Assembly (NCBI GenBank): GCA_037576215.1
Contig: JBANDB010000020.1
Coordinates: 868,001-932,000 of the forward strand
Length of the DNA: 64,000 bases
Direction: 5' to 3'
From: Armillaria gallica
Lineage: Eukaryota; Basidiomycota; Agaricomycetes; Agaricales; Physalacriaceae
Shown piece by piece: positions 1 to 12,623 of this stretch. The position numbers were made by a program, and so were the translations under genes. How positions within the stretch are numbered: position 1 is the stretch's first letter; each line of letters begins with the position of its first letter. Under the pieces are notes generated by a model. It saw nothing but the letters and a program-made list of their open reading frames with translations. It was not told the origin of the DNA and did no database searches.

Positions 1-770
1 ACTACAACGGGGGTCCAAAACTTGTACACTATTACTACACTACAGTATTTATGCCATGTGCTCTACATATTAATACAACCTTAAATAGTAACTCTTGACT
101 GGCAGAACTTCCTTTCCTGAGTCCTGGGCATGTTGCCATAATCACGCCATTGCTTGGCGCTTACTCAGAGCTCTGGCTCGGGGCCAGATCCTGGTCTCTC
201 AAGCTGTGCGACATCGGTTAACCACGCTATCTGAACGTACTGACATCACCTAGTATTTCCTCGGAGTTGTAGCCTACCCTGCAACTCTTATTTATGGTAA
301 TAATATCTTCTAGTGATTTCCATGGTCTTCTAGGACCACCAGCATCTAGTCTAGGCCTCACACACATTGGCCAAAGTCAGAGACATCAGTCTTACTTCAA
401 TTCTAAACATTCTGAGGTCTAGAGTGCTAGTTCCCCACATGGCAATGCCTCGTGCATCATAGATCAAGGTTGCACAAAGTATCAATTATCTCTTGAGCTT
501 CACTGGTTCCATTCTTAGCACGCGTCTTCCATGCATTGTCAGTGTACTCAGTGTCAAGTGCTGGGGCTTTAGACTTAGTGTGACCCTTATGGTATCACTC
601 TGCAGTTAAGCCTTGTGCTCCACCAAGCATCACTCAAGGAACTTCATTGTCCGCACTTAGTACACTGCGCTCTAAGGTATATCTCATTGCTTTGGTATCT
701 AGGTCTTATAGAATGTATGTATTGATACATTTCGTGAAATTACACATGTGAACACTTTTCAAGCGTGTCA
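1..770 (-). mobile_element. LTR-A copy A0 (partial, window edge)
   Basis: This is the terminal part of a long LTR whose other end lies before the window. It matches the reverse complement of 18496-19260 and aligns to 16960-17727 and 13970-14376. It ends ...GTGTCA at 770, followed by CCGG, the apparent right target duplication. With A3 it shares an internal stretch near 290-350 that A1 and A2 lack, so A0 and A3 form one subfamily. Strand is set from TATAAATA/TATAAAAG-type boxes that read on the opposite strand here; this orientation is an inference. No coding capacity is seen. Confidence 0.8.
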
Positions 771-829
771 CCGGGTTGCCACATGCTGACCCATACCCGA
801 CCTATGTGGTACCCGACCCAGCAACCCGG
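771..829. repeat. 59-bp spacer with perfect palindromic ends
   Basis: The spacer separates LTR-A0 from LTR-E. It starts CCGGGTTGC and ends GCAACCCGG, a perfect 9-bp inverted repeat, and its interior has further GGGT/ACCC-type halves. Both flanking LTRs sit exactly on its CCGG ends. Confidence 0.7.
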
Positions 830-2152
830 TGATGAACCTATAGACTCCTGCAGGCAGAAAACACAAGACCTGTAACGGCGAGTGTAACCAAGCACAGAAT
901 CTGAAGGCAGGTTCTAGCAAGTCTAGTCTTGCACCTCCGTGCGATGACTGTAGCTTCCTGGTGGTGTAGCGACATTTTGCTACGCTTTGTTATGATTCTC
1001 TGAAGGCTGTTCAGAGGCTCAAGGTATGTATGCGAACTTTCCTGGAAGGGAAAAGGTGCGTAAACGTGGGTGTATGCTGAGCGGGGGCGACCTAGATGCG
1101 GCGCGAACTATTTGGTGTCGGAATCCTGGCTACGGTTCTGGTAGAAGATATTTTCCTATGCTCACATGCTTTCTTTAGAGAAACGCAGAGATGGAGCTGG
1201 CTTATCTAGAGAAACTCGAATTAGTATCGTTCCTAACTTATAGGAACAGTATGCTGTTGGTGTTAGAGACTTAAAGTTCAGAACCCTAGCTACGGATTAC
1301 CCTTTGAAGTCTTCAGGTATGCGAATTTATGACAGGAGGATGACAAACAAGGTAGTCTTTATATAATACCCTTGCTTGCGTTTTGGACGAGAGGACGTGA
1401 ATCAAGTTATTTAACACTTGGTAGCTAGCGAGTTTGGAGAAACTTCGCAAAGTGTTATATCTCTTAAGAACGTAGAGATATTAACTTTAATTCGCCTGTA
1501 TTGGGTGGTATGTGTGGTGTGTGTATCCTCTATGGAGAACTGTCCCTCTCTATCTACAGTCCATCAGTTTTTATACTACAGAGTTGTACTTGCTAAGTAA
1601 GCAAACTTTTACCTTGGCTTAATAACCATAGTACATGATTTGTGAGCGTAGCAAACTATTTGTAATCATAGTGCAATATACCATGTGCTACTCTACTGTG
1701 CATGCTTATTAAAAAGTTCGCGTAGCCTAATAAAGCTACAGAAGGTTTACTAATTTACTTACTACTTACTCAGCCGCAGTTAATGGCTCACTAATCTCTA
1801 CTATATTTCTAAGCTGTAAAAGCGTATCCATATGACCTCTTGAGAATCTGTAGCTATGCATAGCCTTCGCGTAGTTAAACCGCGTGACCGTATGGCTCTG
1901 TCCATGTGCAAAGGCCTAGAATAATGATGCGTGTCTAATTTACTGTGGAAGGATTGGCAATCAATGTGCCTGGAGGCACAATGACTCATAGATATCAGAG
2001 TGAAAGTTCGTGTGGAGTGGGAGACTTAATATGATTCGACCTGTGCTGGACTTGCAATGTTTGGTTTAGTGAAAGGCTGCGTAAGGGAGATAGGCGATAA
2101 ATTGTAAGTGGTGTCCGCGATTTCAGAGCGCACAGAGCCTGAAGGCTCATCA
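830..2152 (+). mobile_element. LTR-E solo LTR with CCGG target duplication
   Basis: The 1323-bp element begins TGATGAACC and ends GGCTCATCA. It is flanked on both sides by CCGG (826-829 and 2153-2156). The short inverted ends resemble those of LTR-B (TGATGAGCC/GGCTCATCA), which suggests a related integrase. A TATA-like TATATAATA lies at 1360-1368. ORFs inside (60-62 aa) have no protein-like features. It is called a solo LTR because no internal domain follows. Confidence 0.75.
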
Positions 2153-3096
2153 CCGGCAAAACCTGGGGCACTCATGCTTTTCACTAATCATGCCCTTGCC
2201 ATCTGTGATGGCCACATCCAAAGTCTCTCCAGGATCCTCCAAGGGTAGATCCAGTCTGTTCTCTGTGGGTTCCTACAGTGTGACCAGCTCTCCAGTATAG
2301 ATGTATGTGGACTGATGCCGTTCTACACAAACTGTTCTTTCCTATCCTGTTGTCAAGCGCTGCTTACTTGTGCAATCCATGAGGGCTCGTAGAGGCTAGC
2401 TAAGGTTAGAAAGTTTAGCAAGTTGTGATGTGGGTCATCCTACTTACCTGAGTTTCTGCAGCCACACCCATCATACCAAAATGGTCCCTGACCAACTAGC
2501 TACTCATCTCTCAGTCTTTCTTTTCAACCCAATCTTTACTAACTTTGTTTTTTGCTGCTCAACATGTGCATGTTGTTCAGTTATGTCTATATATAGTTGC
2601 CTATTGTGAACATGTGTCGTAGTCATAGTAGTAGGCACGATCCTTACCAATATATATTGTCATTAGGACAATGTCAAATGAAAATTCAGTTTACACATTC
2701 AATACACCTGTTTGGCAGTCAGCAGGAGAGTTCAAGATGGCAGGCAAATGGCTGCTGATAGGTCACATGCAGAAAATTGAATGCGATCCAGACCATTCCC
2801 TCTGCAGCAGCTCGAAAGGAGTCGCATGGTGCTCATGCCCATAAAGATTTCCCTGATGTACATGTTCTTTCCACATTGATGAAGACATCAGACAGATGAA
2901 GCACAATTTCCCTTAGCATGATGACAAGAAGTGAATGAAGGACACCCTGTTATTCCTGCATGATGTGAACAAACCGGAAGTCCAACTGACATATTGACGC
3001 ATCATTGACACTATGTTAGACAAAAATGAGTGCAAGCCTGTACCACGTTTCTTCCTTCTAACAAGTCACCGACAGTTCTCATCAATATCTCAGGAA

Positions 3097-3285
3097 ATTA
3101 TGTGGCCCACATCCCAGCAGAACACTCTCAGCAAGTTACTCGTCCCAGCAAATTCTAACAGCAAACTACTCTCAGCTGACGTCCCAGCAAATACTCCCAG
3201 CAGATTCCACGGTGGGTGTCCCAGCAAATCCTCCCAGCAAAATACACAGGTAAATTACCTGGCTGATGTCCCAGCAAAGTTGGCC
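3097..3285 (+). repeat. degenerate CCCAGCAAA minisatellite
   Basis: About nine copies of a short core (CCCAGCAAA or CCCAGCAGA) recur at irregular 12-36 bp spacing. In the open frame at 3013-3291 they read as repeated Val-Pro-Ala-Asn and Ser-Gln-Gln-Asn words. Confidence 0.6.
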
Positions 3286-4582
3286 CATTAAAACACTCTC
3301 AGGTATTTACATGACTGCAGCATTGACTGCATAGCTATCTATACCACAATGCGACATTGCAGGACACCCTGGTCCCACCTCTTCGCCATATCTATTACAC
3401 ATGTCCTGCCATTGTTCCTCACTTCATCTTGCTCTTACTGTAGATCACAGTTGGATTTCTACTCGATGACAGACCACATCGCACATGATGGTTCTGTTGT
3501 CACTTTCAGTGATGTATGGATGTTGCAGAGTGGCCGCATGGTAGATACAGTGTGCGCATACATACTGTTAGAGCCACAAAGACAGGTTTCCTTGCTACAA
3601 TGCCCTGTAGGACTACCTCCTCCAGCCTATCCCATTGCCAAGACCTGGGAATGCCCCTCCCCAGATTGTACAGCTCTCTACCAGAGCATCAAGTCCCACA
3701 GACAATGGACGATGGTACCCGATGGCACTGGAGTTGTGCAGACCTTGAGACCATTTGCAAAGTCCTGGAATCCCAGCAACCAAAAATTGTGGATGGACAT
3801 CCATCATGGAACACTCTCAGATCTTGATGCCATTGGAATGTCCGTGCATGCTCTCCTCAATGGCATGGACATCTATAGAGGTCCCTGGTTGGGAATGTTA
3901 CCTCAGACCTTGGAATATATGACAACCTTGTGAGTTTTCACGATTGCTATGTTCCTCCCAGTCGAGTACTGACAGCTAAGTGTAGCTCCAGAAAGCTCAA
4001 GCCTCCTGTTGCAGTGTCAGTGTCATTGGTGGTCATACCACTTTTGAACAGGTGCATGCCTTCTATAGTCTAACCAATTTACCTGCCTCATGGTTTTTTC
4101 CCAGTATCAAACAAGGTTTCACGATTGACATGATCATGGCAGAAGCCCTAGTTTCCTGTCCTGCAGTCCCTCCGGAATTCTGGCCCTTTCATCTTGAACT
4201 CCTTTGTATGACCAGGTGTACTTATCTGGAACCGTTCAGTATGCCAGACGTGGATGATGATAATGATGAGAGTCTTCAGGCATTGGTGCTAGTGGCGCCC
4301 AAAATGTTACAGTGCATATTGGACCAGAAGTCCATGGAACTGGGAGCTTATATGTGTCTTCATTTAGGTTAGGTGGCACCACTGGTTGAATTCCTGTGCA
4401 TCCTCCCACCTGGCAAACTGGTTGATCTTTCACCAGGTCTGACATGGAGGGTGTAGCCAGTAATTTCTCTGTGTATGTTGCATTTGTGACTGTATGTAGT
4501 TACACTGTAAAAAATATACATGAACCATCTAGCCATTTACATCATGTTGGGACCATTTAGACCACTGAAGGATAAATATTGT

Positions 4583-4850
4583 GGGGACCAAGGATACGCT
4601 TGCTGGGGCCTGGGGAACAGTTTAAATTAATGATGGCTACTCCTGGGAACCAAGTAATGTGGGGATCAAGGATATGTGTACCAAGGATACACTTTCTGGG
4701 GCCTGGTGGACAGCTTAACTCAATGATGGATACTCCTGGGAACCAAGTAATGCAGTGATCAAGGATGCATGTGCTGGGCCAGCAGGATAAGTTATTTGAA
4801 TGATGGATAATCCTGGGAGCAAGGATATGCATGCTGCGACCATTAATATA
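4583..4850 (+). repeat. three tandem units of about 75-95 bp
   Basis: Three diverged units each contain 'CAAGGATA', 'CTGGGGCCTGG' or a variant, 'AATGATGG' and 'ACTCCTGGGAACCAAGTAATG' or shorter forms. The second unit carries an internal duplication of the CCAAGGATA part. No coding role is evident. Confidence 0.6.
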
Positions 4851-5204
4851 TGCCATGATGGATTGCTCTCAGCAAAATCAAATGGTGAACAACTAAACTC
4901 TAAACTCTGAGTTTATTTCAATAGAGATATGCTGGTGAAACAGTCGGAAATACATATAAATGACACTACTATACAACCACCACCTCTCCACATTGCATCA
5001 AATCATCAAAAAGATGAGTAGCAATATCAATGTTGCAAGTAACCACAACCTCGCATCACTGTACCCTGGTGGAGTGGAGGGCACACTCACTGACGATGAC
5101 ATGAATATCATGAAGCAAGAGTGGAGGCAGAACACATACAAATTGGTATAGACCCCAGGAAAATCCCCCTTCATGACAACCCAGTAGAACTGGGGGGTCA
5201 GGTG

Positions 5205-5680
5205 TCACTGAGTCCTGACCCACTCAGCACCAAGATAATGCTGGTTCAACTGACAATCTGCCAGATAACCTATCTCCTCATTCTTCCAGGAGTCTTCCCA
5301 GGTGGCGATAGCATCGGTAAGAGAGGGGAACTTGTGGTAGGATTGGTGCATGAAGCCTGAAAACAATCCCTCGGTGAGGTTTCTGTAAAAAGAGGTCAGA
5401 CCAGATAGTGTTTAGAAAAGGTGTCTCGCTCTTACCAAGAATCAAACATGCCCATGATACAGCCATTCATGATCACATAGAACCCATCTGGGCACCCAGT
5501 CGACTGCATGGTCACCCAAGGTTTCTGAGGATGTTGAGATGAAAATGCAGGAGGTTGGAATGGGCTCAGTGGTGGAGCAGTGTTCATGTCTACCGCTCGA
5601 GCTTCCTCAGCCTGAAATCCATCTGTGGACATGGTGGCTGAGTGTCCTTTTTTCAATGGGGTAGATGGAATGGTGTTCAT
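5205..5680 (-). pseudogene. RNase H1-N/viroplasmin-like domain protein, decayed
   Basis: Two minus-strand exons are read: 5680-5436 and 5382-5205, joined over a 53-nt intron with GTAAGA donor and TTTTTACAG acceptor. Across the splice the product resembles the RNase H1 N-terminal (caulimovirus viroplasmin, PF01693-type) fold: 'GFYVIMNGCIMGMFDSW' at the end of exon 1, then 'TEGLFSGFMHQSYHKFPS' and 'LTDAIATWEDSW' in exon 2. The domain normally binds RNA:DNA hybrids or dsRNA, and stand-alone copies are common in basidiomycete genomes. A Pro/Ser-rich N-terminal part contains two imperfect repeats (5579-5657 and 5671-5747). The tryptophan codon at the splice reads TGA and another TGA lies upstream, so it is a pseudogene. 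The domain call is by motif only; the true start is upstream and unresolved. Confidence 0.5.
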
Positions 5681-5750
5681 GTCTGTGCCTCAAGTCACCT
5701 CAGCCTGGGATCCACCTGTGGATGTGGTAGCTGAGCATTCTTTTTGCTGT
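5579..5750 (-). repeat. two imperfect direct repeats of about 75 bp
   Basis: Each unit runs from GTGTTCATGTCT to GTGG(A/T)(C/T)(A/G)TGGT(A/G)GCTGAG. They lie in the N-terminal part of the minus-strand RNase H1-N-like gene and encode the repeated phrase 'SAT-STGG-QAE'. Confidence 0.6.
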
Positions 5751-7751
5751 CGAGAATAGCATCCTGGTGGTGGTTGTTTGTTGTTGTTGCTGCTGATGAC
5801 AGTTAGCTTGAGGGCTTTGGAGATGCTGTCCATGCTTAGAGAGCTCTCAGTACTAAGGTCCACTGTACAAAATTGTGAGAACCAAGCTAATATGGGAGTG
5901 AGTTGAAAATGTACACATTGTCAAGAATGCCAAAGGGGTAGAAGGAACTAATGACTGAGTAGTTATGAGACAGTCAAGATGAAGAAAGTGCACATACGAG
6001 TCAACAATACGGGGGACATGGGGGGGATGCATTGCACCTCAAGCAAAGTCCCTGTCTTTATATCAATGCATAATGGCCATTGGATTGAGAGAAATTTGCA
6101 GAGAGAAAGAATTTGTTGTTGGTTCAGATGAAGGATTTTGCTGGGATGTTAAGATGGCAATGAGACCCTGGCCTCGGTACGTCACCTCCGATGCACATGA
6201 TAAGGTGTGCCTACGAAAAAAAAACAATGTCTTCATAGAGTAGCTATGTAACAAGAAAGACATCATGATGGCGAGGCTCAGTGAAATTGATGTCCCTGTA
6301 ACGTGCAGACATCTGTATTGCAATAATATGAGAGGTATGGTGAGCCATTTAAATAAAAATAATAAAAATAAGATAAAATTACAAGGTAATACAAAGTATA
6401 GGCATGACGGGCAAAGGATAGTTGCATGGGTAGGGAATATGGGGACTCAGGAGAGTCCCTTCAGTGGGGACATAAATGTTGAAGACAAAAAAAATATGTA
6501 TATTGCGAGCTAGCAGTGGTTAAATTGCCCAAATAGTGGCCAGGTAGTGATATGGAAGTGGTATAGTCAAAGTGGCATAGATGATATGGATCTGTCATGG
6601 TCATACATCACATATAATGGGCCTGATAGTAAAAGTAGGTGCCAGCTGGGGTAGTCAACCATTAGGTGCTCAGACAGAATTGTCATGTTGGGATTGCCAT
6701 GCGAGTAGCATAGTGAGGTATAGGCTGCCATGAGGTCATGAGAGATCCACAGCCAAGCCCAAGCTAAGCCATAAGTGCAGATTTTAGGTCCTGTATGGAA
6801 AAGGGGAGCCCTGGATATATCTGATAGCTAAGAGGTTATGTGCCTAGGCCCATCTGCTGAAGCTCATTTGGTTGGTCATGCTCTTGCTCAGTGTATTCAC
6901 ATCCCTGGTAATTGAATCCTCTCCTCATGCTGCACCAGCAATTTCCCATAGTTGTTTTGACGTTGTGTCCAGTGTGAGAGTGATAGGTGATTGAAGAGAG
7001 ATTGAGATTACTAGCTGAACTGTGCCCATGGGAGGGAAAAGATGTTCATCAAAAAAGCAAGAGTATCTTGAGGATAACTGAGTGCCAGTATATGGGATAG
7101 AGAAAGTGGGAGGGCATGAAGGTAGACCATGAGCAATGAGCACTGATAGCAAGTGCTTGATGGTCACGGATTGGGATTGTTTACATGTGTATATTCATGA
7201 CATCTGGATATTGCTGGACTCCAAGTCACTGCCTTAGCTTATCTTGGAAATCCCTTATCCTTAATCAATGTATCTGATTGCACTATTCATGCAAATCTGC
7301 ATATGGCTCATTGCCTATCTGATCTGCTTGGTCCTCATACCAATCCTGCGAGCAACCCGCTCACATGTCGCAAAGAGGCTGATGGCATGCAGTCATCGAA
7401 GAGTCTCTCTATTGACCAGATGGCAGTGGGATTCCAATCTGCCTCTCTGCACCACGAGGACATAGCGCCCCCATGGGTGCCATAGCTCGAGCTCACCATA
7501 CCAAAATTTCAGTATCGAGAGAAGGCAAGACATTCATCACTAATTCACATAAGGACATCCCCATGGCTTATAATCCTCAATCATCCTCCTTGCATGCAGA
7601 CAAACGAACTTCCTCATGGATACACCAGCCTAATGATGATGCTTCCACTGATTTCAACCTCTCTGATGCACAATTGTTGACAGAAGAACTGCTGCACCTA
7701 TGACCAGCCAGAAAGAGATGAACAATTGAGCAAGAACCCTTACATCGTTGG
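5751..7751. other. no recognised gene; possible upstream part of KDZ element
   Basis: Nothing I recognise. The open frame at 7473-7703 (+) ends with 'DFNLSDAQLLTEELLHL' just ahead of the CxC2 exon of the transposase and could be an N-terminal exon. AT-rich runs occur near 6340-6380. Confidence 0.3.
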
Positions 7752-10700
7752 ATGAAGGAGATGGATTTGTACCTGGCTGAATTCCTGCATTGGGAGGGTC
7801 ACTGTGGTTCTCATGTGTGCATGGGCTGTGGCAAAGAGGTGTGGTTCCAATGTGTTTCTTGCTGCAATGGTATGAGCACATGTCAGAGCTGTATAGTCGA
7901 ACCACACCATATGATGCCTTTTCACAGAGTGGAGGTATGTATATCCCTAGTTTTAACTAGTAGCTGCTCATCACTTGATGTTCCGTCGACTTCAGGAGTG
8001 GACAGGCGATTTCTACTGCCAGACTTCACTCAAGAATTTGGGTCTGAAAGTGCAACTTGGTCACCAAATAGGTGAACTGTGTCCCCAGCCACATCCTTCA
8101 GGCCACCAGGTGGTAGTGATTGATATTGAGGGAATCCATCAGGTTGATGTGGTATACTGTGGTTGCCACTGCGCCCCAGATTACTACATACAGATGCTAC
8201 GCTGTCAATGGTTTCCTGGTAGTGTTAAATTTCCCTGCACCGTGATGACATTTGCCATGTTGCAGCAATTTCAGCTCCTATCCTTCATGTTGAAAGCCTC
8301 TGCATATGAATATTATCACACTCTCAAATGGCTGACAGACAACACAAGGGTACATCATCCTCCAGTGGGTACAATGTTCAGCTGCATTCATGTTCATTCA
8401 ATGGCTCACACCATCGTAGAATCTTTATCAGGTGTTTCTATGAATCGTGCAAGAGTGGTGTCACATACGGATGCTGAAACATCACAGCCAAGGGAATGAT
8501 CCATCAGGTTCAAGTGGTACCAAAGTCGGTGATTGTGTGGTTCACAGTCTGGCTTGTCCAAGGCCTGGAGTCAACATCAACCCCAATAGAGCTGAGGAAG
8601 AGTAAGCATCTCTCCCAGTTACACTCTTCTATCATACTGATGAAGGCTGCAGTCTGTGGCTTCACATAATCTTTTTAAGTGATGATGCAAACTTTTGGAT
8701 GAAGAGGCTCAACATGTCCAGCCTCTTAAGAGATCCTTGTTTGAACAAGGGATTCTCATTTTTTGTCGAGGAAGAGGCATTTGCATGACATCTGGCTTGG
8801 CACAAGGAATCAATGCCAGAGGAAGAAAATACATGCAACAACCATGATGTGATAAAGCTGGCAGCGATGCATGGTGGCAAAGGAATGGCTACTAGTGGTA
8901 TAGGTGGGGTTGTATGTGCCTGCCATGAGTTCTGATGGGTGTCTTCAGTTGTGGACCTTAAGAAAGGGGAGCAGTATGTGTACCTCACACTTTAGTATGA
9001 CATCGTATACTAACCAGAGCTTAGATATGTCTACATGGACTACAGAGTGCTCAAGACTCTCATGTCCAAGACTCCTAAATCTGTGGTGATATCCTATGAC
9101 ATTGGTTGCCAATGGCACAAAAACCTTTGGAAGCGAATCAATTGCTATGGACACAAACTGACCCCATCACTGAGGCCTGACAACATTGTCATCTTAGTTC
9201 CAAAGTTCCACCTTCCGGCTCACATTGCGGAATGTCAAGAGGAATTTTCGTTCAATCTTGAGACCAAGGTGGGAACTACCGACGGAGAGGCTCCTGAGCG
9301 GGGTTGGGTGGCTTCAAATCTCATGGACAGCAGTACCAAAGAAATGGGGCTGGGCTCCTGTCATGACACACTTGACGACCACTGGGGGGATGCAAACTGG
9401 CAAAAGTGTATAAGTATAGGTAAGCTCTTTCCCTTTTTGTGGCTAATAATGTCTGATACCACAACAGCTACAGTTCTGCTGCGTAAAATTCAGGAGGCAG
9501 TGCCAGACTGCGGCCTGTGCAGAGTCCTTAAAGAAGTGGACAGAGGCTGTTGAGGCCTGGGAACAGCGCCGATCCAGTGATGTGGTGGTGCTGAACCCAT
9601 ATGTTCTGACTGTAAAGTGTGGGTTGCCTTCTATATGTTCTCACTTCTTATGTTGACATAGCCGGTAGCATTGACTTTGGCAGCTGTTCGACTGCAGCTT
9701 GCACAGGATGGGACTGACCAGACATGGGGTGTGTCATCAGGCATCAGGATCACTGCCAGTAAAATGATCATTGATGGGGTGCATACAGAACAGCTACAGT
9801 TTGTGGTCATCTGCCTTATTTCTTCTATGTTTGACATTTGACATAGGCTAGACCTGGAACGAGACAACAAAGCATCAGGGCCTCATTTGACTGATTTACA
9901 GCATGCCAAGGTCCTAGAGAGAGTGACAAATCTTCATCAATGTGTGGAGTTATGGATGGATGTTCAAAGAGTCTATGTTCTGGAAGTTGTTGGAATACGC
10001 AATCAGATTGATAGAGAAGCAGAAGGTGGCTGCATGGTAGCATGGAACATGGATCTTCTTATGCCATCAACCCTCCTGCAGAAGAAGATGCTGATATGTG
10101 ATAGCCGACTACTGAAGTATGAATGGAAAATTCACAGAGTGCAAGCAGCGGAGGTATTGGCCAGAGTTTGACACAAGATTATCCTTGAGACACATGTGAT
10201 GAATCACAGAGATGCATATGGCCATGGTCAAAGACAAGGTAGCAAGAGCCATACACTTTTAGCAGACTGCCACCAGGACAAAGTCTGGTTGATGGCAACA
10301 TACAATCGGGCTAGAGAGATGCTATTTTGCCTAGCAGTACCCTTGGATTTACTTGAAGGCTTGTCATGCCTGTATCTGCCCCTGAGCCAAGAGGATGCTA
10401 TGCCTATCAAGCAATTTCAGAAGCAGCCATGGAGAGAGACAGGTAATCTGAACCACAGGGAGACCTCAGGGGAGACTCGAAGGCAGCTGCCCTAGATATG
10501 GATTCAATCAGGCACCATGGAGGGGATGAGTACAGAGGGACTACAAGATGGTGAGTGGCTGTGGCTTCATTGTATAATATGCGTAACATGGCTGTTTTGT
10601 AGCTCTAAGGATAGAATGGTGTTGAGCCCAGGCACATTGATGTGCTCGGTAACAGGCAGCACACAAATGAAACAAGTGTCTAGATCATCAATCTAGATAC

Positions 10701-12623
10701 TAAATCACACACACACACACACACAATCACCAATATTAAGTTTGAGGGTGAGTACAGTAGGAGCACTTGTGGTGTACTTAGATATTGATAATCAATTGGG
10801 TTTGTTTCAAAACAACTTTGATTCAAATCTAGAAGTGTTTACATGAGATACACTAATTGTGATAGCGAGGTATATGGACGTGGGGGTTTGTAAGGTATAA
10901 TTTGAGTGGCTTAGACTCAAAACAACTTCATCTAGGAGAGCTGGTAAGGCTTTAACTAGACAAGCTTTTTAACAATTGAACAATCAAAGACCTAGAGGTC
11001 TACAAAGAGTGTAATTGCTCTGGAGTACACGGACTCAATTACAACACAAGCACACACACTTGCAACAAAGAACCGAAGTTCTACAAAGAGTACACAGACT
11101 CTACAAAGAACACACAGGTCCTGGCTTCAAGTATGAGACTTGCAAAGAGTACACAGACTCTAGAGTACACTGAATCATTAACTATTCAAACTTAAAGCAT
11201 TCTAGGGCTTATTTCACTTCAACTAGGCAACGTCTTCGGTCTATGGTCGACTTAGCACATCTAGATCACTTTAGTCGGTGAGGGAGCATGAGGCCTTTGT
11301 ATGCAGAGCAGTTCAATTAACTAGCAAGGCACAAATGCGGGGACAACTCTTCTTCCTACTTAGTTCTTCTAGATTACTTATAGCTGCCCTTTTGGGGTTG
11401 ACTTGGTAAACTTAATTCACTTCAGTCGAGGATATGCAATCAAAACCAGTGATTGATTAGGTAGCTATAAGGATACTAGCACAAATGCGGGGGAATGCTT
11501 TCCTGCCATTCTGCATCTAGTCGCTGCTAATTTATACAATTTCTAGTCTAGGTATAGGAGCTTGTATCTAAAAGTAATTATGGTACAAGCTTTGGGTATC
11601 AATACAAATGATGAGTAATTAATTTACAAGGATTGTGCCATTCCAAGGTTTCTATTCAGTTGGATGGAATGACTAGCAGTCATTCTATTGCTGAGGAGTG
11701 TCCTAATGGTCCGTAGGAACTCCTTGCTTCTCCTTCATGCCTTGCCACATGGATTCCTATTCAATACTACAAATTGCGCAGTATTTCAAGGATGTAACCA
11801 CTGATCGTGATTGATTGTCGGACTGAGATTGTATTTGCTTCGATCACTGCACGATCTTTAGCTATCTCAGCACCAAGCATCAGTTATTCAGTTATTCCCA
11901 GTTTATTCGTGTTCTAGACTAAGTTCATTTCACGTTGTGAACCATTGTGGACTTATCAATTCTCTTCTAGGTTCATTCAGGTCATCGAGATGATGAGTAA
12001 TCTAGTCCTTCTGTGTTCTGCTTTAGGTTTGTAACCAATCTCGATGTGTCCCTTGGTTCCAACTGTAACTAGTCTTGTTTTGGGCAGGGAATAGCATTCA
12101 GTGTTGAAGGCTTATAGAGTTGACTTGTCTAGATGTTGCTTCTAAGTCAGTTCTGGTACTGTATTGCTCACTATCTTATGTAGTATACTAGCTATCAGTG
12201 TAAAGCCTCCACTATAGCTCTCTGTACCACTTGTAGACTGCGCTATTTGATAGAAATTCGCAAAATCTACAGGTAGCCTGATACCAAGCATATCAACATG
12301 CTCATCATTGGAGCGAGGAGTGCTTGCTGCTTTGTGAGGAGATGAAGAGGGTCATACAATTGCATGACCCTAATATCGCAATTTGGACAAACCATGCCGA
12401 ATGTTCAATTGATGGAACAGCTGGTGGGGCTTGAGCTTATGCCCTTCATCAAGCAGCTATTCGTCGTGAGATGTGTGACTTCTGCCTGAAGTCATGGAGA
12501 CATGTTGATGAATGGCTTGCAATTGGTCAGGCAAATGGAGAGGATGATGATGATGTCACCGAGGATGAACATGAGGATGATTTACTTTCTGCCCCACTCT
12601 CAGCAAGTATGTTGTATGATTAG
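7752..12623 (+). pseudogene. KDZ-superfamily transposase with CxC2 domain, decayed
   Basis: KDZ (Kyakuja-Dileera-Zisupton) transposases move DNA transposons and are abundant in Agaricomycetes. Domains run in family order. The CxC2 cysteine cluster (7800-7925) reads CMGC, CVSCCNG, CQSC and PHHMMPFHRVE. Next come 'LGLKVQLGHQIG' and 'LSDDANFWMKR' (first catalytic Asp), then 'SYDIGCQW' (second) and 'TDGEAPERGW' (Glu) with 'STKEMG' and 'DTLDDHWGDANW', and finally the acidic C-terminus. Introns inferred from GT/AG and protein continuity are 7935-7995, 8350-8419, 8602-8652, 8974-9024, 9420-9467, 9617-9661, 9799-9846 and 10551-10602. Damage includes TGA stops (in 8420-8602 and 8653-8973, and near 10170), a frameshift near 9515, and LTR-D1, after which the reading frame resumes at 12300 with 'HHWSEECLLLCEEM'. 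The stop is at 12621. The N-terminal start is uncertain. No TIR was found. Confidence 0.9.
10638..12295 (+). mobile_element. LTR-D copy D1, solo, inserted in KDZ transposase
   Basis: The 1658-bp element begins TGATGTGCTCGG and ends GCATATCA. It is flanked by ACAT on both sides (10634-10637 and 12296-12299). Removing it rejoins the KDZ frame exactly at '...AQAH|AHHWSEE'. It contains a (CA)n run near 10710 and repeats of the word TACAAAGAGTACACAGACT near 11070-11170. No ORF is present. Orientation is nominal. Confidence 0.85.

Larger units (their letters stand above)
2157..4950. other. decayed non-coding stretch, no recognised gene
   Basis: No domain is recognisable. Open frames exist at 3349-3933 (+, 194 aa) and 4052-4372 (+, 106 aa), but neither shows a motif I know and both lack a clear start context. 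The region is low in CpG and contains the two short tandem arrays listed separately. It may be the 5' part of the KDZ-type element whose transposase lies downstream, but no terminal inverted repeat was found. Confidence 0.4.

Noticed and set aside
8974..9024. TAG and TAA stops in the KDZ frame
   Set aside because: They fall inside a 51-nt intron (GTATGT..CTAAC..TTAG) whose removal gives the expected 'KKGEQYVYMDYRVL' continuity.
10710..10727. (CA)n microsatellite
   Set aside because: A simple repeat inside LTR-D1 with no further structure.
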